DNA from: Voacanga thouarsii
Lineage: Eukaryota; Streptophyta; Magnoliopsida; Gentianales; Apocynaceae
Reading direction: 5' to 3'
Assembly: GCA_026120185.1 (NCBI GenBank)
Contig: JANUWF010003369.1
Coordinates: 930,001-994,000 of the forward strand
DNA: 64,000 nucleotides
The position numbers were made by a program, and so were the translations under genes. This document shows, piece by piece, positions 1 to 11,406 of the stretch (the stretch's first letter is position 1; every line of letters starts with the position of its first letter). A model generated the notes under the pieces. The model saw only the letters and a program-made list of their open reading frames with translations. It did not search any database and had not been told where the DNA came from.

Positions 1-1165
1 GTTTGGTCTACTACTCTCTTAATTCTTACAACAGTTTGTTAATGATGATGCATATCCCAAAGCATCGAGCATTCATAACTATATATCCAAAAACCAAAAT
101 TTTCCACTAGCTATAGTAACTACCATTAACAGCAATAATGTTCAATATGGATAAATGATGTGCTCTTGACTAACTACCTAACATGAACATTTTTACATAA
201 CATTGTGATCACCACTTTATGGTACCTTCAAATTACTCCCAAAATTCATACAAAGCACAACAAGCATCCTTCTATTTCTACTACCACATAGCTTTCACAA
301 ACTACCCCACAACATGAATTTTTACTGAATAAATTCAATTGTTCATGCACAATTCATTGTAAAATTTATATCCAAATAATCTCCATGAATCGAATAACAA
401 CTTTAGTTCAAGGAAGGTAGATCTTTACCTTCAATTTGCTACTTTTGGAAGCTAAAATAGCCGAAGCTTCTTGATTTTCTCTTTTGTATATTTCTTCTTT
501 GTTCTTCTCAATTTTCTCTCTCTTTCTCTTCTCTCTCTATATATATTTTTCATTTTCCCTTCCTTTTTCTACTTCTTTGCTGCAATTTTTTTGGCTGGCT
601 AAAGCCATTCCCATCGCCTTCCACTTCTATTTGTACCAAAATTAGTTCTTAAGGTCAAATGGGCATTAAATGACCGCAAATGCTTGGAGGCTTTTGATTC
701 ATCCAAGTAGCATATTAGGCATCGTTTAGAAATTTCAAGAATTCTATAGAAATCCTTGCACAATTTTTCAGGCAACCAATCATAGATAAACACTTGTTTC
801 CTTATGCCAACCACATTGTGACACTTGTCATTTTTATTCCATTTTCTTTATTTCTTTAGAAATAATTATATTTCTTCAGAAATATACTCAATTCAATGTA
901 TTGTCAATCCAAATCAGGAAAAACTTTTATTTTACCATCTCGATCCATGTGTTGAACGGAATGTTACGTTATCTCTTAGAATTTCAAAATTCTGGCTCAG
1001 TTTTCCATAATTCGACTTTAAAATTCTAATAATATCCTTGAAAATTTTTATGGCACCAAAATCTACATCTTATTAAACTGATCATTTCTTGTTCAGTATT
1101 ACATATAAATTCTCCTTCTATGCAAAGTAGTCACATTTTGAGGTATAAAATATTTGGATATTACA
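1..1165 (-). repeat. Partial LTR of a Tekay-related Gypsy (LTR-A)
   Basis: No open gene is visible here. The stretch parallels the right part of the Tekay LTR at 4650-5726: a CT-rich block, a 'ttggctggc..gccatt' block, 'cttttattttaccat', and a terminal ...ggatattaca. It therefore looks like the right end (plus coordinates) of a diverged LTR of the same superfamily whose left part lies outside the window. The sequence after 1165 instead resembles the Gypsy solo LTR near 33190, so 1165 is a plausible insertion boundary. Bases 1-178 also match 26630-26810. The short ORFs here are not protein-like. Confidence 0.5.
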
Positions 1166-1690
1166 ATACTAGTGGGTGGTCGATTGAGTAGGTGAGATAC
1201 TCTTCCTTATCTAAATCTAAACGTATCGTTGTCCATTTCGGTGAAAAGCAGTGGACTAAGTTGTTGTCATGGACCGACTTGATTAACTGGAACTATCACC
1301 ATGTGTAGAAGGAGTTTTTCCTTTAATATAGGCCTCCACAAAGAGACTTACCCTAGCCTTCCAAGGTTAGCCCAAATTAGCCTACTCTTGTTGAGTACTA
1401 ATGTTATGTTTGTCCCACTTAGGAGAAATTCAACAAAATGCATTACCTTGAAATTGCAACTATTGTTCAAAAAGTCTGAGTTTAAAATCTGATTTAAGAA
1501 AATTCCACATTTTGTTTTGTGAAACTTTTGCTTGTTTAAAACTATTTTGCTTTGACAGAAGATGTAGAATATCGATAATTGCAACTCAAAGAACAACTTA
1601 ACAGTAAACACTACATTGGACTTGCAGGAGCACTTTAGTTCAGCAAACAATTTATGCAAGGACTTACTTGATTCTTTTATCTCACAGATA
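1166..1690 (-). repeat. Left segment of an old Gypsy LTR (LTR-B), split by the Tekay element
   Basis: This block aligns with 33190-33720 of the solo Gypsy LTR. Shared text includes 'agagacttaccct', 'ttgtcccactt.ggagaaat', 'tgcaggagc' and 'aaaatc'. The alignment resumes at 26416, on the other side of the Tekay insertion, so 1166-1690 and 26416-29881 were once one LTR. It is non-coding and its ORFs are shadows. Confidence 0.55.
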
Positions 1691-1695
1691 AAATC
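1691..1695. repeat. Target-site duplication of the Tekay element, left copy
   Basis: The 5 bp aaatc directly precede the LTR terminus TGTAACACCC. The same 5 bp follow the other LTR at 26411-26415. Five base pairs is the usual Gypsy duplication length. Confidence 0.9.
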
Positions 1696-2949
1696 TGTAA
1701 CACCCTTACTAAAAGTAACAACAGAAGCATTCCAAACCCTGTATCTGCCCAGTTACCCAAATAAGGGGTCTGTATAATAAAGAACTAGAAGAGTATACAG
1801 GGTCCAGACTTATACTAACCTTATCATATATATATAACAGAGAATCTTATACATGCCATCTCTATTCTATATCAGTAATAAAGTACATTATCAAAAGAGA
1901 GATCGTTCGGACCTAGGCTACTGGCACTATGGTATTGTCCCTCTATCCGTAGGCTTGCTCAACTCCATGTCCTACAAAAGCATAAGATAAAAAACACGTG
2001 TAAGTAAAAAATCACCCAATGACTCCCGTATATGCTAGTGCTAGAGTACATAAAAATTTGTGGAAAAACATTTCATTTTACTACTGGAAACAATTCTAAA
2101 ACTCTCTAAAGAAGAGTTTATTTAGAACTTAATCATTTTTGGAAAATTATTTTTCAATTTCAAATCATTCCTCCAATTTTCAAATCACAGGCACTTCTCC
2201 AACAAAGGTTAGTTTGCATACAAAGCTCAGAAGGCTTCGCCTTCGGCACCACGTATCATTGTACTTAGACTACAGCCTACAGTACTCAACCATGTGTCAC
2301 CGAAAGGTAAGTACACTGCAGCGTACTACTGAGAATATATAACAAGTATACCGTAGCATACTAAGATACTGCAGCACACTAAATCTTTTACTTGCCACCA
2401 TAAGGCATCAGTCCCAATCCTGATGTTATTCACCAATAAGGCAGCAACGAGTCAAATGCTACCAAGTGCCAAACACAACATGCCCATGGGCATAAGGCAA
2501 TTACCAGGTGCCAAACGACTAGCCAGGACGACACATCTCAATGTCCTATCACAATGTTTGGAGTAAGACAATCCCCAGGACTAGCTCGGTTCTTGGGGTT
2601 GTCTATCTCTAATATGAGCTTGTACAAAAATCAAAGTCCTTGCTGAGTACCCAACGTTATCAACACCAACCCCTACTGACTGATCATGCTAGAGGGTTAT
2701 TTGTTCCCGCCGGATTTCAAATCAAACATTTTTGGGGCAAAATATCATTTTTCAAAAATTGATACCATTGACACACAAGTCAGAGAATTATTCCCATAGG
2801 CTTTGCAAGGCCAATTAGTTCATTCCATAGGCATATCAGGCCAATAAAGCAATTTTAGGGATCAAAATGTCATTTTTCAAAAGTCAATCTCATACTAACA
2901 TATTATTTTCAAAAACCATGTTGAAAAATTGAAAAGAGTTCTTTTTGCA

Positions 2950-3340
2950 CATTAATAGAAGTTTCCAAGAGTATTCGGGTCATTTTGCCCATACTCGATT
3001 ACAAAAGTCATTTTTAAGGGAATTCAGATCATTTTACCCATACCCAATTCCAAAAAGACTTTCCGAGGGTGTTCAAGTTATTTTACCCTTATCCGATTTG
3101 AAAGGTATTCACAAAAGTTCCAATAAGGATATTTCAGTCATTTACTGAATACCTGATTCCGAAAGTTTCCATTAAACATTCCAATACGGACATTTGGATT
3201 ATTTATTTCAAAAAGAATTTATTTCAAGAAATCTAGAATTCTAATCCTAAAAGAGGATCAAATTCAAAGTTTCCATAAAATGTTCCAGTAAAGGAATTCT
3301 AGTCAATTCATGAATATTCGATTCCAAAAATTAACATTTT
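2950..3340. repeat. Degenerate tandem repeat of about 50-60 bp inside the Tekay LTR
   Basis: Roughly six units follow each other, each with the pattern 'tttcca...ttc.ggtcatttt.cc.atac.cgattccaaaa'. The partner LTR keeps only the last few units (about 23770-24010), because its deletion ends inside this array. Confidence 0.6.
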
Positions 3341-3711
3341 TTGAAAATCTCAAGTATTTAATCCAAAAAGGACTAAATTCACAAAATTCATTCTTTAATC
3401 ATCCGTTAAAGTTTCTAAGTCAATTATGATGTTTATTCAAGCGTAAAATGACATAAAATAAAATTTTCTCAGAAAAACCTTAAATATATTTAGGGATTTC
3501 CAAAACGGTATTAAACATAGCATTTCAAGGAAAAATAAAGCATACTAACTTTTAAAAAAAATTTAGAATTCAAAGGGACTCACCTCATGTCCTAAATAAG
3601 CTTTTACTATTCACGAGCATTCGACTACCGTTTCCAACGTGTCGTTGGCCATTTATTGACAAACCTACATCAATCATCATTTTTAGGTTTAGTTGTGTTT
3701 AATTGAAAAGT

Positions 3712-3835
3712 AGCTGACATCTAGTCGACATGCCCGACGGTTAGCCGACGTCCAACTGACGTGACCAAGGGTTAGCCAACATTCAACTGACGTGCCCAAT
3801 GTTTAGCCAACGTTTAGACGGGGCTGATGGTTAAG
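3712..3835. repeat. GC-rich minisatellite with repeated TGACGT cores
   Basis: Units of about 31 bp are repeated. Two adjacent ones share the core 'aactgacgtg.ccaa' followed by 'gtttagc' or 'gttagc'. The partner LTR holds a decayed version at about 24405-24515. On the transcribed (minus) strand the core reads CACGTCAGTT, which resembles plant bZIP G/C-box hybrid sites. That function is inference only. Confidence 0.55.
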
Positions 3836-5726
3836 AAAGCATTCAACTATCATTCTTGTCGTTTTTTCATCATTTGATCAATTCTTTCATTTTCCTTTTT
3901 CCATATCCTTCCTCCATTCATGAACAAGGAATTATGTTCAAGTTTCCCATTCATTTCATCCCAAAATCTCACAATTAATCTTCTTTCAGTTCATTCATTT
4001 CCAACCAAATTTCTGAAATTTTGTGCTTGACACACAATTCTATTTCGCACATAACTTTCAATCCACAACTCTGATTTGTCTCTATGATATATCAAAATGA
4101 TCGTAAGACACCTAACATTAATTTTTTGTAAGAAGACCCCTCATGAGGTCAGATTCGAGTGGCTCAATAAAGGGGAAAATCTATCCTAGTGGTTTTGCTC
4201 CATCTCAACCTTTCATGTTATCCTTTGATTTCTCTTAGTCTTTAACACCTTGCAAACATTAAATTCATTCATTTTTTTGCTTCAAATCATATTTGATCCT
4301 TCAATTTTCAGATTCCAACAACTCATAAAATTCATTTTTATTCAACACAATTTCACTTCATTCAATCAAAATCTAGCATATTTCATCCTTCTAACCAATC
4401 AACACCTATTTTCATTTCACTTTGATCATCATCTCTTCAACCAAGATTAACCCTTGAACTACTATGAAAATTCAATCTCTCATCACTCACAACATTATTC
4501 ATAAATCCCCAAGGCCGCCGGCATGTACATAACCACACATAAAGTTCACATAGATGTTTATAAACCCTGGCTCTTGATCCAAAATCAAAACATGAAAATC
4601 TTGTTTTCATGTTAAAATTGGCATCAAAATATTCACCATTCACCCAACAACAATTTTAATTCTAGAAAGGTGTGGTTTTACCTTCTATTTAGAGCTCTTT
4701 GGTGTGATTTGCTCCAAGAATCTCTCAAGAACACACACTACCTGCGCTTTTCAATCTCTTTTTGCTAATTTCTTTGATTTCTTTTTCTCTTGTTTTTCCT
4801 TCCTTGTGGCTGCCAAAATTATGGCTGTAAAATAGCCTTCCTACTGCCATATCTAATCAGAATTTTGGCCAAGAAAATTTTAATTCAATTAATTGTATTG
4901 TGGTTTTCATGTAGCTGTGCTCTAATCACAATATTACACACCATTTTCCTTGATTTTCTTCCTTAATTTTTGTCTTCTCTTTTTTCTTTTGGCTGCCAAT
5001 TTTTCTGGCCATTTTTCAGCCATTCCACCGCCATCTTCGTGGAAAAAAATTGGCCAAATAAATTGATCAAGGCATTAATTACATAGCTCCACAAATGATG
5101 TGTTCCTATCTCAATTAAACACATCATTCTTCTATTTATTTTATAATTCCTTAATTCCTTGAATCTTGCATGAATTCTTCATGAAACCTATCATAAATTA
5201 ACACATGCTCATGGCTACCAATAACAAAATGTCACATGTCCAAATTTTCGACCGCATTTTCAATTTTTTCTTAGAAATGACCAAAATTCGGGTTTAAAAT
5301 GGAAAAATATTTTATTTTACCATTCAACTCCAAAAATTTCACCGAATCCCTTGGTAATACTTAAATCCTTAAATTCATTCTCAATTTGATCAAATTCAGG
5401 GTCAAAATCGTGGGCAAGGTCAAAATGATGAAAATGCCCCCGATAACCGAATAACTTAATTCACACCAAAACGTGTGTTTCATTGCACTAATCAATTCCA
5501 TTCTTAGCATACCCTCAAATTCTTATTTTACTAACAATTGTAGCCTTTTGAAGATTTAGGGTGTGGGTACAATAAATCCAATAATTACATCCAGGTCCCA
5601 ACAAACTGTTATTATACCATAATATTCTTTTCTTTGTATCGATCATCTTTTATTCTAGCCTTTGATATAAATTCTCATTGTATCACAAGTAGTAGCCAAT
5701 CGAAGGTTAAGGTACAGGGTATTACG

Positions 5727-5741
5727 CTGTCCCATCCTTAC
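5727..5741 (-). other. Polypurine tract of the Tekay element
   Basis: On the minus strand the bases directly before the 3' LTR read gtaaggatgggacag. A purine-rich tract at this place primes plus-strand DNA synthesis in LTR retrotransposons. Confidence 0.8.
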
Positions 5742-6060
5742 AAAAATTTTGTCCTCGAAATTGGCTTACACTTGGAATAATTCTGGATACTTCTTCAACA
5801 TCTTCACTTACGTTTCCCAAGTTGCGTCTTGCAGTGGATGATGACTCCATAGTACTTTTACAAGTGGATTTTTCTTATGTTGCAATTCCTTTTCAGCATA
5901 CTCCAAGATCTTAATAGGCTTTTCCTCATACTTTAAGCTTGGAGTCATCTCAATAGGCTCTTCATTCAAAACATGTGCAAGATAAGCTACATACTTCCGA
6001 AGCTGGGAAACATGAAATAGGTTGTGAATTCCTTGAAGCTCTGCTAGTAACTCCAACCGT
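5742..6060 (-). pseudogene. Tekay pol C-terminus with chromodomain (broken)
   Basis: The minus-strand frame starts with the end of the integrase C-terminal domain (LQGIHNLFHVSQLRKYV). It continues into a chromodomain-like segment with LVKVLW and ATWET, and ends in ANFEDKIFVRMG just before the PPT. Chromodomains direct integration toward heterochromatin marks in this lineage. Stops follow ATWET and lie before ANFED, so the tail cannot be translated in one piece. It is the last part of the polyprotein and abuts the 3' LTR. Confidence 0.85.
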
Positions 6061-7110
6061 TAAGCCATCATTCCAATCCTCTCAGTAATAGGAAATGGTC
6101 CAACGTACCTAGGTGCCAACTTTTTTTCTTGTCCTCTGATTCCCAATTATCATTGTGGAGTTGACTTCAAGAATACACGATCTCCTTCTACAAATTCCAA
6201 GTCTCTCCTGTGTCGATCCGTGTAGCTTTTCTGTCTACTTTGAGCTACTTCTAACTTGGCTTTGATAATTTCTATAGCTTGTCGAACTTTTTCAAGATCA
6301 AAAGCATCTTATTCACCCATTCTTCTTCCTAAACTTTCCCAATATAACGGGGACTGACATTTCCTTCCATATAAAGCTTCAAATGGGGCCATTCCAATTG
6401 TTGATTGATAACTATTATTGTATACGAATTTTGCATATGCTAAATTAATCTACTTAGTTCCAAAAATCTAAATTGCAAATCTAAATTGCAACCCGCAACA
6501 TATCTTCCAAAACTCTATTCATTCGTTCGGCCTGTCCATCCATTTGTGGGTGTGATACTATACTAAAGTTTAATGTTGTCCTATATCTCTGCTGCAATTT
6601 AGTCCAAAACCTCAAGGCAAATCTAGGATCTCGATCTAACACAATACTAGAGGGTATTCCATGAAGTCTGATTACTTCCTCCATATAAATCTTACTTAAC
6701 TTCTCTAAAGAATCCTGCTGGTTAATATGAATGAAATAAGCAGACTTAGTCAGTCGATCCATTATCACCCATATAGTATCTCGTTGTCCTACTGCCATAG
6801 GTAATCCTGTAATGAAATCTATAGTAATTTCATCCCATTTCCACGATGGAGTAGGCAATGGCTATAATAATCTTCTAGGTCGTTGCTGATCAGATTTCAC
6901 CTGAAAATAAATTAAACATCGAGTCACAAAGTCCGAAATGTCTTTCTTCATACCAATCCACCAATAACGTCTTCTCAAGTCTTGATATATCTTTATTGCT
7001 CCTGGGTGGATGGTGTACTTACTTCGATGTTCTTCCATTAAAATATCTTGTCTCATTGAAGATTGTTTCAAAATACAATATCGATCTCGGTAACAAATAA
7101 TCCATTCATT
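6061..7110 (-). pseudogene. Tekay integrase (broken)
   Basis: Reading the minus strand from 7071: a zinc-binding region with histidines in EEHRSKYTIHPG and then CLIYFQVK, where the second cysteine of the HHCC motif has become tyrosine. The catalytic core at 6858-6481 shows D in ITIDFITGLP, D in IVLDRDPRF and E in DGQAERMNR, so the DDE triad is still readable. Below 6480 the frame is interrupted but PFEALYGRKC and the GPF-type motif RYVGPFPITERIG are recognisable. Integrase inserts the cDNA into the host chromosome. Multiple stops make it non-functional. Confidence 0.9.
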
Positions 7111-7898
7111 GTCCTTTCGAATCTTACCTCATTTTGCACCAACATTTGCAACTCTTCATCTTTATCTTGCTCTTCCTTCAATTATTTTAAGAAAGCAAGT
7201 TGAATGGAGATATTACTTATTTTTATCCCTCCGTCTACTACAAATGCTTCCAATTTTGGAATTCGTATCATCCAAAGAGCCGGTAAATTTGCCTTCCTAC
7301 TGAGGACATTTTCTACTCTATTTACTTTTCCAAGATAATATTTAATTGGACACCGAAATTGTTCCAAAAATTCTATCCACCTACGTTGTCTAATATTCAA
7401 ATCCTTTTGAGTAAAAATATACTTCAAACTTTTAGGGTCGATAAAGACTTCAAACTTAGCTCCATACAAATAATGTCTCCATTTCTTAAGAGCAAACACA
7501 ATAGCTACTAACTCCAAGTCATGTGTAGGATAATTCTCCTCATGAGGTTTTAATTTCTTTGAGATATAAGCTATCATCTTTCCCTTCTGCATCAACACTC
7601 CTCCCAATGCTTGTTTCGATGAATCCATGTACATCTTATAAGGTTTATCCATGATTGGCAATGCCAAAATAGGAGTAGAACTTAACCTTTTTTTCAGTTC
7701 CTGGAAACTTCTCTCACACTTCTCGACCCAAACATAATGAACTTTCTTTTAGGTGAGTTGAATTAAAGGTGAAGCCACCAAAAAAAATCCCTGAATAAAC
7801 CTCCAATAATATCATGCTAATCTTAGAAAACATTGTATTTCAATTGAAGTCTCGAGACGTTTCCAATTGGTTACTACTTTGACTTTTTGTAGGATCCA
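7111..7898 (-). pseudogene. Tekay RT end and RNase H (broken)
   Basis: The frame from 7667 to 7182 is open for 161 codons and is RNase H-like: [16 protein letters not shown] (first catalytic D), [24 protein letters not shown] (E), then [11 protein letters not shown], where TD is usual. Above 7667 lies the RT connection region, with text such as VDPTKSKVVTNWKR and a degraded FRLA.YYWRFI. The RT continues, after the copia insertion, at 17168 and 20767. The gap-free fit across the TSD (SKDRIK / VDPTKSK) shows that this is one interrupted gene. Confidence 0.88.
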
Positions 7899-7903
7899 CC
7901 TTA
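7899..7903. repeat. Target-site duplication of Copia-1, left copy
   Basis: The 5 bp cctta precede the LTR start TGTTGGGAG. They recur after the right LTR at 17168-17172. Confidence 0.92.
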
Positions 7904-9333
7904 TGTTGGGAGATATGCCCTCTTAGACTAGGTTTCTGATATAAAAATCGAATGTTTTAATAACAGAATTTATTTTCAAAAATTGTTTGTGAATTTACAT
8001 TTTTATTTGTGCACAATTACATTTGGAAAAGACCTATTGTGTTTAAGTAAGTGGTCTATGTGAATGGAGGTCTTTCACAGTAAGGTATAAATCACGAGTT
8101 ACTTAGCACATAAATATTCGTTCTTAACCGATTGATAAGAATGGGAATCTCATCATGTCTAGGTTATTATGTTGTAAATTCTAAATAGGGAATGGCTTAC
8201 CTTTAGCTGGTGAGTAGTTCACTCACTTCATGACATAAGTGTATTTTGAATACGTAGAACAGGACATGTAGTAGTGGTTTCTAAAAGTACTATATGGTAA
8301 AAACTTAGACTACTACCGCTACAATGTGGACTAGTACTCTACTACTTGAATATGAGTTGGTGGTCTGACGAAGCTAGAAGCATATACTTTGATATGCTAT
8401 AGTTGAGGTTCTATTATAGGGCCAACATACTTGCATGTTGGGTATGTGTGACTAGTTAGTTAAGACAAACTTGCACAAGATAGATTCTACACTATATCGC
8501 CCCTTGTAGTTGTCTGAATGATCTAAATATCCAGGGCCCTGGGAAACATGATTTGGATGTTTGCTTTAGGGTAGCTCTCTTGGAAAACGGAAATAATCCA
8601 GGAAGTCATGGATCATTAGACTAGAGGCCTAAGGATGGTAGATGTCATGTAGAGAGGTCTTAGTACACTTCTTCCTCTCTAAATATACGGTGATGTATGG
8701 AGGGATATTTTAGTCATTACACTTGTAGGTTGGAAACTTTGCTGACGCAGCACTGTCCTTGGGGTCAATATTTCCTTATGGTGATACTAGAAAATATTTA
8801 AAATGTAAAATACAGCTATTTATATGAAAAGGGTATTTTGGTCATTTTAGTAATTAAGGCGGTGTGTCTTTTAGTCCCCAGTATAGACCGTGAGTCCTAA
8901 TTAAATATGGGCTAAGGAATTGATCTTAAATTAAATGGAATTTATTTTATGTAAGTAGCCTTATTTAATTATTGGGCTAGAATAAAATAAATGTCCATGG
9001 AGAGAGATAATTAATTAAATTAGTTTAGTGGGTTAATTAATTATTCAGGGTTTTGGCCCAGTTTGAATAATTAAAGATTAATCTGAGACTAAACCAATAT
9101 AGACTTATTAATTGGACTAGTCTATTTAGGCTGGAAAATTAATTATTATTTGGGCCATTTATGTGGTTCTAATTAGAATAATTAATTAAGTCCAAAAAGG
9201 TTAATCTAAGAGTCCAATGGGCCAGTCCAGTTTAACCTAGGGTTTTATTTAGGTTAAACAGGAGGATTGAAAACAACGTTGTTGACATAACATACACTCT
9301 TTGAGACAGCTTCTTCTCTGGGAAAGGCTAGAC

Positions 9334-9364
<31 letters not shown>

Positions 9365-9706
9365 GAAAAATGGTTCCTTAGTGTGTAGTTGTTCACCAAA
9401 TGAATTTAGGCAGGCCATATACTAGAAGATCGAGAGATTGGCATTCACCTACATGCAAAGATGGAGTAGAAGACTTGCAGGAATAGCACAAGAGGCTTCC
9501 ACTAGCGTACCCACTTTGGTTGTACACGTTCTGGTCCAGCCAATTCTTAGAACGAGGAAAAGAAGTAAGAAAATTTTAACCTTGGAGTCTCGCCAAAGCC
9601 CAATTGGCGCCGGCCCAGGAGAGGAATTCCTCTGTTCTTGGTTTTTTTAGTTTTTGATCTTCGCTTCCACTGCATGCCCTGTGTTTTTCCGTTTTCTATG
9701 CCTTCA
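7904..9706 (+). repeat. Copia-1 5' LTR (1803 bp)
   Basis: It starts TGTTGGGAGATATGCCC and ends ...tatgccttca, directly followed by the PBS. It aligns with 15332-17167 over its whole length, with many point differences, which implies an old insertion. Near its 3' end it holds a telobox, a (CT)14 tract and a GC-rich ggcgccgg block (about 9607). Its ORF at 9438-9650 is not a recognisable protein. Confidence 0.93.
9238..9362 (+). promoter_or_regulatory. Telobox plus (CT)14 tract in the Copia-1 LTR
   Basis: TAGGGTTT (the reverse complement of the plant telobox AAACCCTA) at 9238-9245 is followed about 90 bp later by a (CT)14 tract at 9335-9362. This pairing is common near transcription starts of plant genes. 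The same pair occurs in every Copia-1-type LTR here. A promoter or leader role is inferred. Confidence 0.45.
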
Positions 9707-9708
9707 AT

Positions 9709-9720
9709 TGGTATCAGAGC
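9709..9720 (+). other. Primer-binding site, initiator-Met tRNA
   Basis: TGGTATCAGAGC lies two bases after the LTR end. It is the usual plant initiator-Met tRNA complement that primes minus-strand DNA synthesis. Confidence 0.95.
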
Positions 9721-11406
9721 ATGAAGTTTTTGTGAAAATATAGGGAGTATGCATCTAGATGAATAAAACAGGACACATATGTGTGATTAAAATTGTGATC
9801 CTTCGCTGTTTTTGGTATAGATAGATTCTTTGTTAAACCTCGTGGGTAGAGGTATAGGAGATGTGTAATTTACTATTTTTCTTAGCAAATCGTGTAAGCC
9901 CAATGTTTATGGGTATAGCCGATTGTTGATTTTGGTTGATTTCATTGAATTTGGGTTGAATCGGAGAGCCATTGATACCAGAAATTGAAAAGAAAATAGG
10001 AGAAATTTGCAGGAAAAAAAAACTGCAGGAAGAGCCGATCAGACCGCAACCGGCGCTGGCTGGGGGTGCTGGAACCGGCATCGGCTTAGCTCTGGAAGGC
10101 CAGTCCGAGCGCTGTTTTCTCGTGGGTCCTGGTTCTGTTCGACGGGTGCAATGGACCATAGTGCAGATAGGGGTGCATGATCCAGTGTGGTGGGTGCAGT
10201 GGACCATGGAGAAATTTTTGTTTTTTTTTTCCTTGTAATTTTTCTTGCGTTTTCTTTTGGTTTTGGGGTCCATACCAGGCGAAGTTAATATTTTGCAATA
10301 GTTAATATTCAAAGAATATTTTTGCATGAAAAATATTAGTAAGGGATTTTATGATTAAACAAGACAATTAATTAATTAATTAATGTGTTTAATTCTATTA
10401 TCTAGCCACTTAGGTTTAAAAAATAGAAGAGCATGAAAACGTCTACTGTTTTCTAGCATGCTATTTATTTTTCGTACATATGTGCACGTTTTTTTAAAGA
10501 CCAAAGTCTTTGGGAATGTTTTTGACAAGGAAAACATTTTTCTACAAATTAAATCGTTACTTGAATTTGAACAAAAATTAATCCTTAGATATTTTCTCAA
10601 AGGATTTAATCCTTGACATAGAAAATATATTGGATTTAGATATTTTTGTAAGGTTAAAATAGAAAGCCATTTTGTTTTATTTTAGCACAAGAAATTTTTT
10701 TTTTGTCAAATAAACTTGAGACCAAAGTCTCTAAAAAGTTTTAATTGGAAATTTTTTGAAATCATTAAGTTTTTAACTTAAATAAAATTACTCCATAGGA
10801 AAAAAAAAAAAAAAACTCTCAAAGGATATAAGCCTTGACATAGAGATTTGTAGGGACTTAGACATTTTATTTTTGAGTTAAGGGAAAAACTTAATGGAAA
10901 TTTTCAAAAGGATATTTTTCAAAAAAACCCTTATTTTTAAAAACTAAGTGGGAGAGGGGTTCCAACGGCCCCACAGCTTCCATCACGATCCTTATTAGAG
11001 ATCGTGAGTCCCCTCGTGTCACCCTGGGAGTGAACCCGTATAGGATGGGGATACCATAAGGATCTAGATCTATTGGAGGGATGTAATTAATAACCCGGGG
11101 CACATACTATGATCGGCCAGCCCCTGGTTGGAGGTCATAGTATGAGGTATGTCCATAGGAAATGAGAGAAAATGACCATCCCCTCAATGGAGTTTTCTTC
11201 TAGATCATTACTTAGAAGGGAAATTAATTTGTGGTGGTAAACACACATAGCTTAGGAAACTATTAATCTTTCCAAGAAACTATGTCAGTTTTCTTAAGAG
11301 CCAAATTGATTATTATCAATTTTGATAATAAGGATAAAGTGCACATATTTGTTTTATTTTCACAATCTGAATCATTTTCTTTTTTTTTTCTTTCAATTTT
11401 TCAGAA
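9721..11406 (+). other. Copia-1 untranslated leader with repeats
   Basis: No coding region is visible in this 1.7-kb leader. It holds a GC-rich block near 10030-10095 (ccggcgctgg, ccggcatcgg), a two-copy direct repeat with a period of about 221 bp (10490-10910), and a block at 10955-11150 that recurs in the leader of Copia-D near 50540-50630. The ORFs at 9833-10327 and 9972-10238 are shadows. Confidence 0.75.
10490..10910 (+). repeat. Two-copy leader repeat (period about 221 bp) with stem-loops
   Basis: The text gaccaaagtct occurs at 10499 and 10720, and tctcaaagg at 10595 and 10817, so the offset is 221-222 bp. Each unit has a hairpin: aaagac-caaa-gtcttt at 10496-10511 and gagac-caaa-gtctc at 10718-10731. 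The arm changes are paired, and the loop is identical. Each unit also has '(tctc)aaaggat..taa..ccttgacatag'. Confidence 0.7.

Larger units (their letters stand above)
1696..5726 (-). repeat. Tekay 3' LTR (4031 bp)
   Basis: It starts TGTAACACCC and ends ...gtattacg, where the partner LTR ends ...gtattaca. It aligns end to end with 22660-26410, apart from a segment of roughly 350 bp (about 2740-3115) missing from the partner. It contains a TA-rich tract at 1818-1829, a degenerate tandem repeat at 2950-3340 and a GC-rich minisatellite at 3712-3835. ORFs inside it are short and lack protein signatures. Confidence 0.93.

Noticed and set aside
1817..1830. TATA box of the Tekay LTR at the TA-rich tract
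   Set aside because: It lies close to the LTR 3' end and in the partner is part of an expanded TA microsatellite, so I could not tell a promoter from a simple repeat.
9833..10327. 164-codon ORF in the Copia-1 leader
   Set aside because: It is antisense to the element leader, compositionally biased and has no homologue I can recognise.
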